A DNA stretch of 5,104 nucleotides. Source: JADFRG01 sp964590515. GTDB lineage: Bacteria; Chloroflexota; Anaerolineae; Anaerolineales; E44-bin32. The position numbers and the translations under genes were made by a program. Below the pieces are notes generated by a model. That model had not been told where the DNA came from, ran no database searches, and saw nothing but the letters and a program-made list of their open reading frames with translations. The stretch is taken from contig CAZPZD010000078.1 of the NCBI GenBank assembly GCA_964590515.1, positions 1-5,104 on the forward strand. The letters run 5' to 3'. Of this stretch, positions 4,180-5,104 are shown one piece after another; within the stretch, counting starts at the first letter, position 1; every line of letters begins with the position of its first letter.

Positions 4180-5104
4180 ATGAGGATCGACTCGCCGTTC
4201 ACTCCGCTGCGGGAGGCCACGGTAAAGGCGGCCCACCCGAGCCAGGCCCGCCGGCAGCAAGAGCGGAAGGTCATGTGGTACGAGCTGCTGCGATGGCTGC
4301 TCCTGGCCCCGGTGATCCTCGTCCTGTTGTTCGGCTGCAGCTGGATGGCCACGCTGGGGCTGCCCGTCGCCAGCGCCGATACCCGCTCGCTCATGAACGC
4401 TGACTACGGGCCATGGACCTTCCAGGTGATCAAGCCGGTTATCCCGGAGATCATTGAGGAGATCCAGCGAGACCAGATCCTCTACCCCGACACCTTCCGC
4501 GAGCCGGTCGCCCCGACTATTGTGCCAGCTCCCTTCTGGCCCACCGCCACGCCCACTCCCGCCCCTGTGGCCGGCCCAACCGACACCCCTGCCCCAAGCA
4601 ATACCGCTTCAAGCACGCCCACCCTGCTGACCCCCAGCCCGAGCTCCACCAGCAGCCCGAGCCCCACCGCCAGCGAGACCACAACGCCCACGCTGACCGC
4701 CACCTCATCGCCGACACCTACCCATGCTCTGACGCCGACAAGAACACCAACGCCCACCAGAACTCCGACGCGGACGAATACACCGTTGCCCACCAACACG
4801 TCAGCGCCCACCAACACACCGGTGCCGCCGACGGCCACGCCCACCAACACGCCGGTGTCGCCGACCGCCACGCCCACCAACACGTCAGTGCCGCCGACCG
4901 CTACGCCCACCAACACATTAGTACCGCCGACGCCCACGCCCACCAACACATCAGTGCCACCGACCGCCACGCCCACCAACACACCGGTACCACCGACCGC
5001 CACGCCCACCAACACATCGGTGCCGCCGACCGCCACGCCCACCAACACACCGACACCCGGCGCAGGCTCCCCGGTCGTTGACGCCGCATCCACGGCCACA
5101 TTCA
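4180..5104 (+). CDS. Exported or membrane-anchored protein with Pro/Thr-rich stalk (3' end outside window)
   Basis: The frame is open from ATG 4180 to the window edge (308 codons seen). The N-terminus (MRIDSPFTPLREATVK) ends in a basic patch (R24, R25, R29, K30). A long hydrophobic segment follows at about 36-61 (LLRWLLLAPVILVLLFG). ASA at 64-66 before D67 fits signal peptidase I. LFGC at 50-53 is a poor lipobox, so lipidation is less likely. M32 (ATG 4273) would give a conventional 35-residue signal peptide, but its upstream GGAAGG is only two bases away. A short charged region (67-110; IPEIIEEIQRDQILYPDTF) leads into a Pro/Thr/Ser stalk from about residue 121, irregular at first and then seven 11-residue units (215-291). 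After TPGAGS a different sequence begins (VVDAASTATF), probably a folded domain beyond the window. Such stalks are common in secreted Chloroflexota proteins and may be glycosylated. I do not recognise the protein, and its function is unknown. Confidence 0.85.
   Translation, partial: MRIDSPFTPLREATVKAAHPSQARRQQERKVMWYELLRWLLLAPVILVLLFGCSWMATLGLPVASADTRSLMNADYGPWTFQVIKPVIPEIIEEIQRDQILYPDTFREPVAPTIVPAPFWPTATPTPAPVAGPTDTPAPSNTASSTPTLLTPSPSSTSSPSPTASETTTPTLTATSSPTPTHALTPTRTPTPTRTPTRTNTPLPTNTSAPTNTPVPPTATPTNTPVSPTATPTNTSVPPTATPTNTLVPPTPTPTNTSVPPTATPTNTPVPPTATPTNTSVPPTATPTNTPTPGAGSPVVDAASTATF
4822..5052 (+). repeat. Seven tandem 33-bp units encoding VPPTATPTNT(P/S/L)
   Basis: Units start at 4822, 4855, 4888, 4921, 4954, 4987 and 5020, each exactly 33 bp, so the reading frame is kept. 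ACGCCCACCAACAC is identical in all seven. The last codon varies between Pro, Ser and Leu (P,S,L,S,P,S,P), and third bases differ between copies. The shorter related pieces PTNTS and PTNTP precede the array at 4789-4821. The + strand is very C-rich and its complement very G-rich. Copy-number change by slippage or recombination is likely, and each change would stay in frame. Confidence 0.9.

Noticed and set aside
4822..5052. CRISPR-like array, because units recur every 33 bp
   Set aside because: The units are contiguous, without unique spacers, and are in-frame coding repeats with synonymous changes.
4482..5099. Minus-strand frame encoding Gly/Val repeats (VGVAVGGT...)
   Set aside because: It is the complement of the Pro/Thr stalk. 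The + frame has a start, a signal-like segment, a non-repetitive N-terminal region and a family-typical PTNTP composition; the Gly/Val frame has none of these.

Overview
The window is GC-rich bacterial DNA with all supportable genes on the + strand. The Pro/Thr stalk at the right end, built from PTNTP and VPPTATPTNTP units, is typical of secreted proteins of Chloroflexota (Anaerolineae/Chloroflexia-like), so that phylum is the best guess. This rests on protein style, not on a marker gene.

Layout: (1) 1-621 is the C-terminal end of a protein whose left part lies outside the window. It resembles the metallo-beta-lactamase-fold tail of ComEC/Rec2 DNA-uptake proteins, but its metal-ligand motifs are replaced. 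(2) 622-861 is a 240-base leader/intergenic region. It holds a perfect GAAC-N4-GTTC palindrome resembling a LexA box, a strong hairpin, and the AGGAGG ribosome site of the next gene. (3) 862-1818 is a response regulator with a receiver domain and an apparently active GGDEF diguanylate cyclase with an inhibitory I-site. (4) 1860-3863 is a membrane sensor histidine kinase with two TM segments, a large Cache-like outer domain, HAMP, HisKA and HATPase. (5) 3864-4179 is a 316-base stretch with a nested GC palindrome, other hairpins, and a possible 40-codon leader ORF with a good ribosome site. (6) 4180 to the right edge is an exported or membrane-anchored protein with a Pro/Thr stalk containing seven tandem 33-bp units; its C-terminal part lies beyond the window.

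Functionally, genes 3 and 4 look like a two-gene operon. The kinase would sense an extracytoplasmic signal and phosphorylate Asp64 of the regulator, which would then control cyclic-di-GMP synthesis. This pairing is inferred from adjacency. Neither the ComEC-like fragment nor the stalk protein shows a direct sequence link to the module. The stalk protein could be a c-di-GMP-controlled surface protein, but nothing here proves it.

I found no tRNA, rRNA, CRISPR array, transposase or insertion sequence. The least conventional observations are the ligand-less ComEC-like domain, the structured leader of the cyclase with its LexA-like palindrome, and the leader ORF that shares a frame with the stalk gene.
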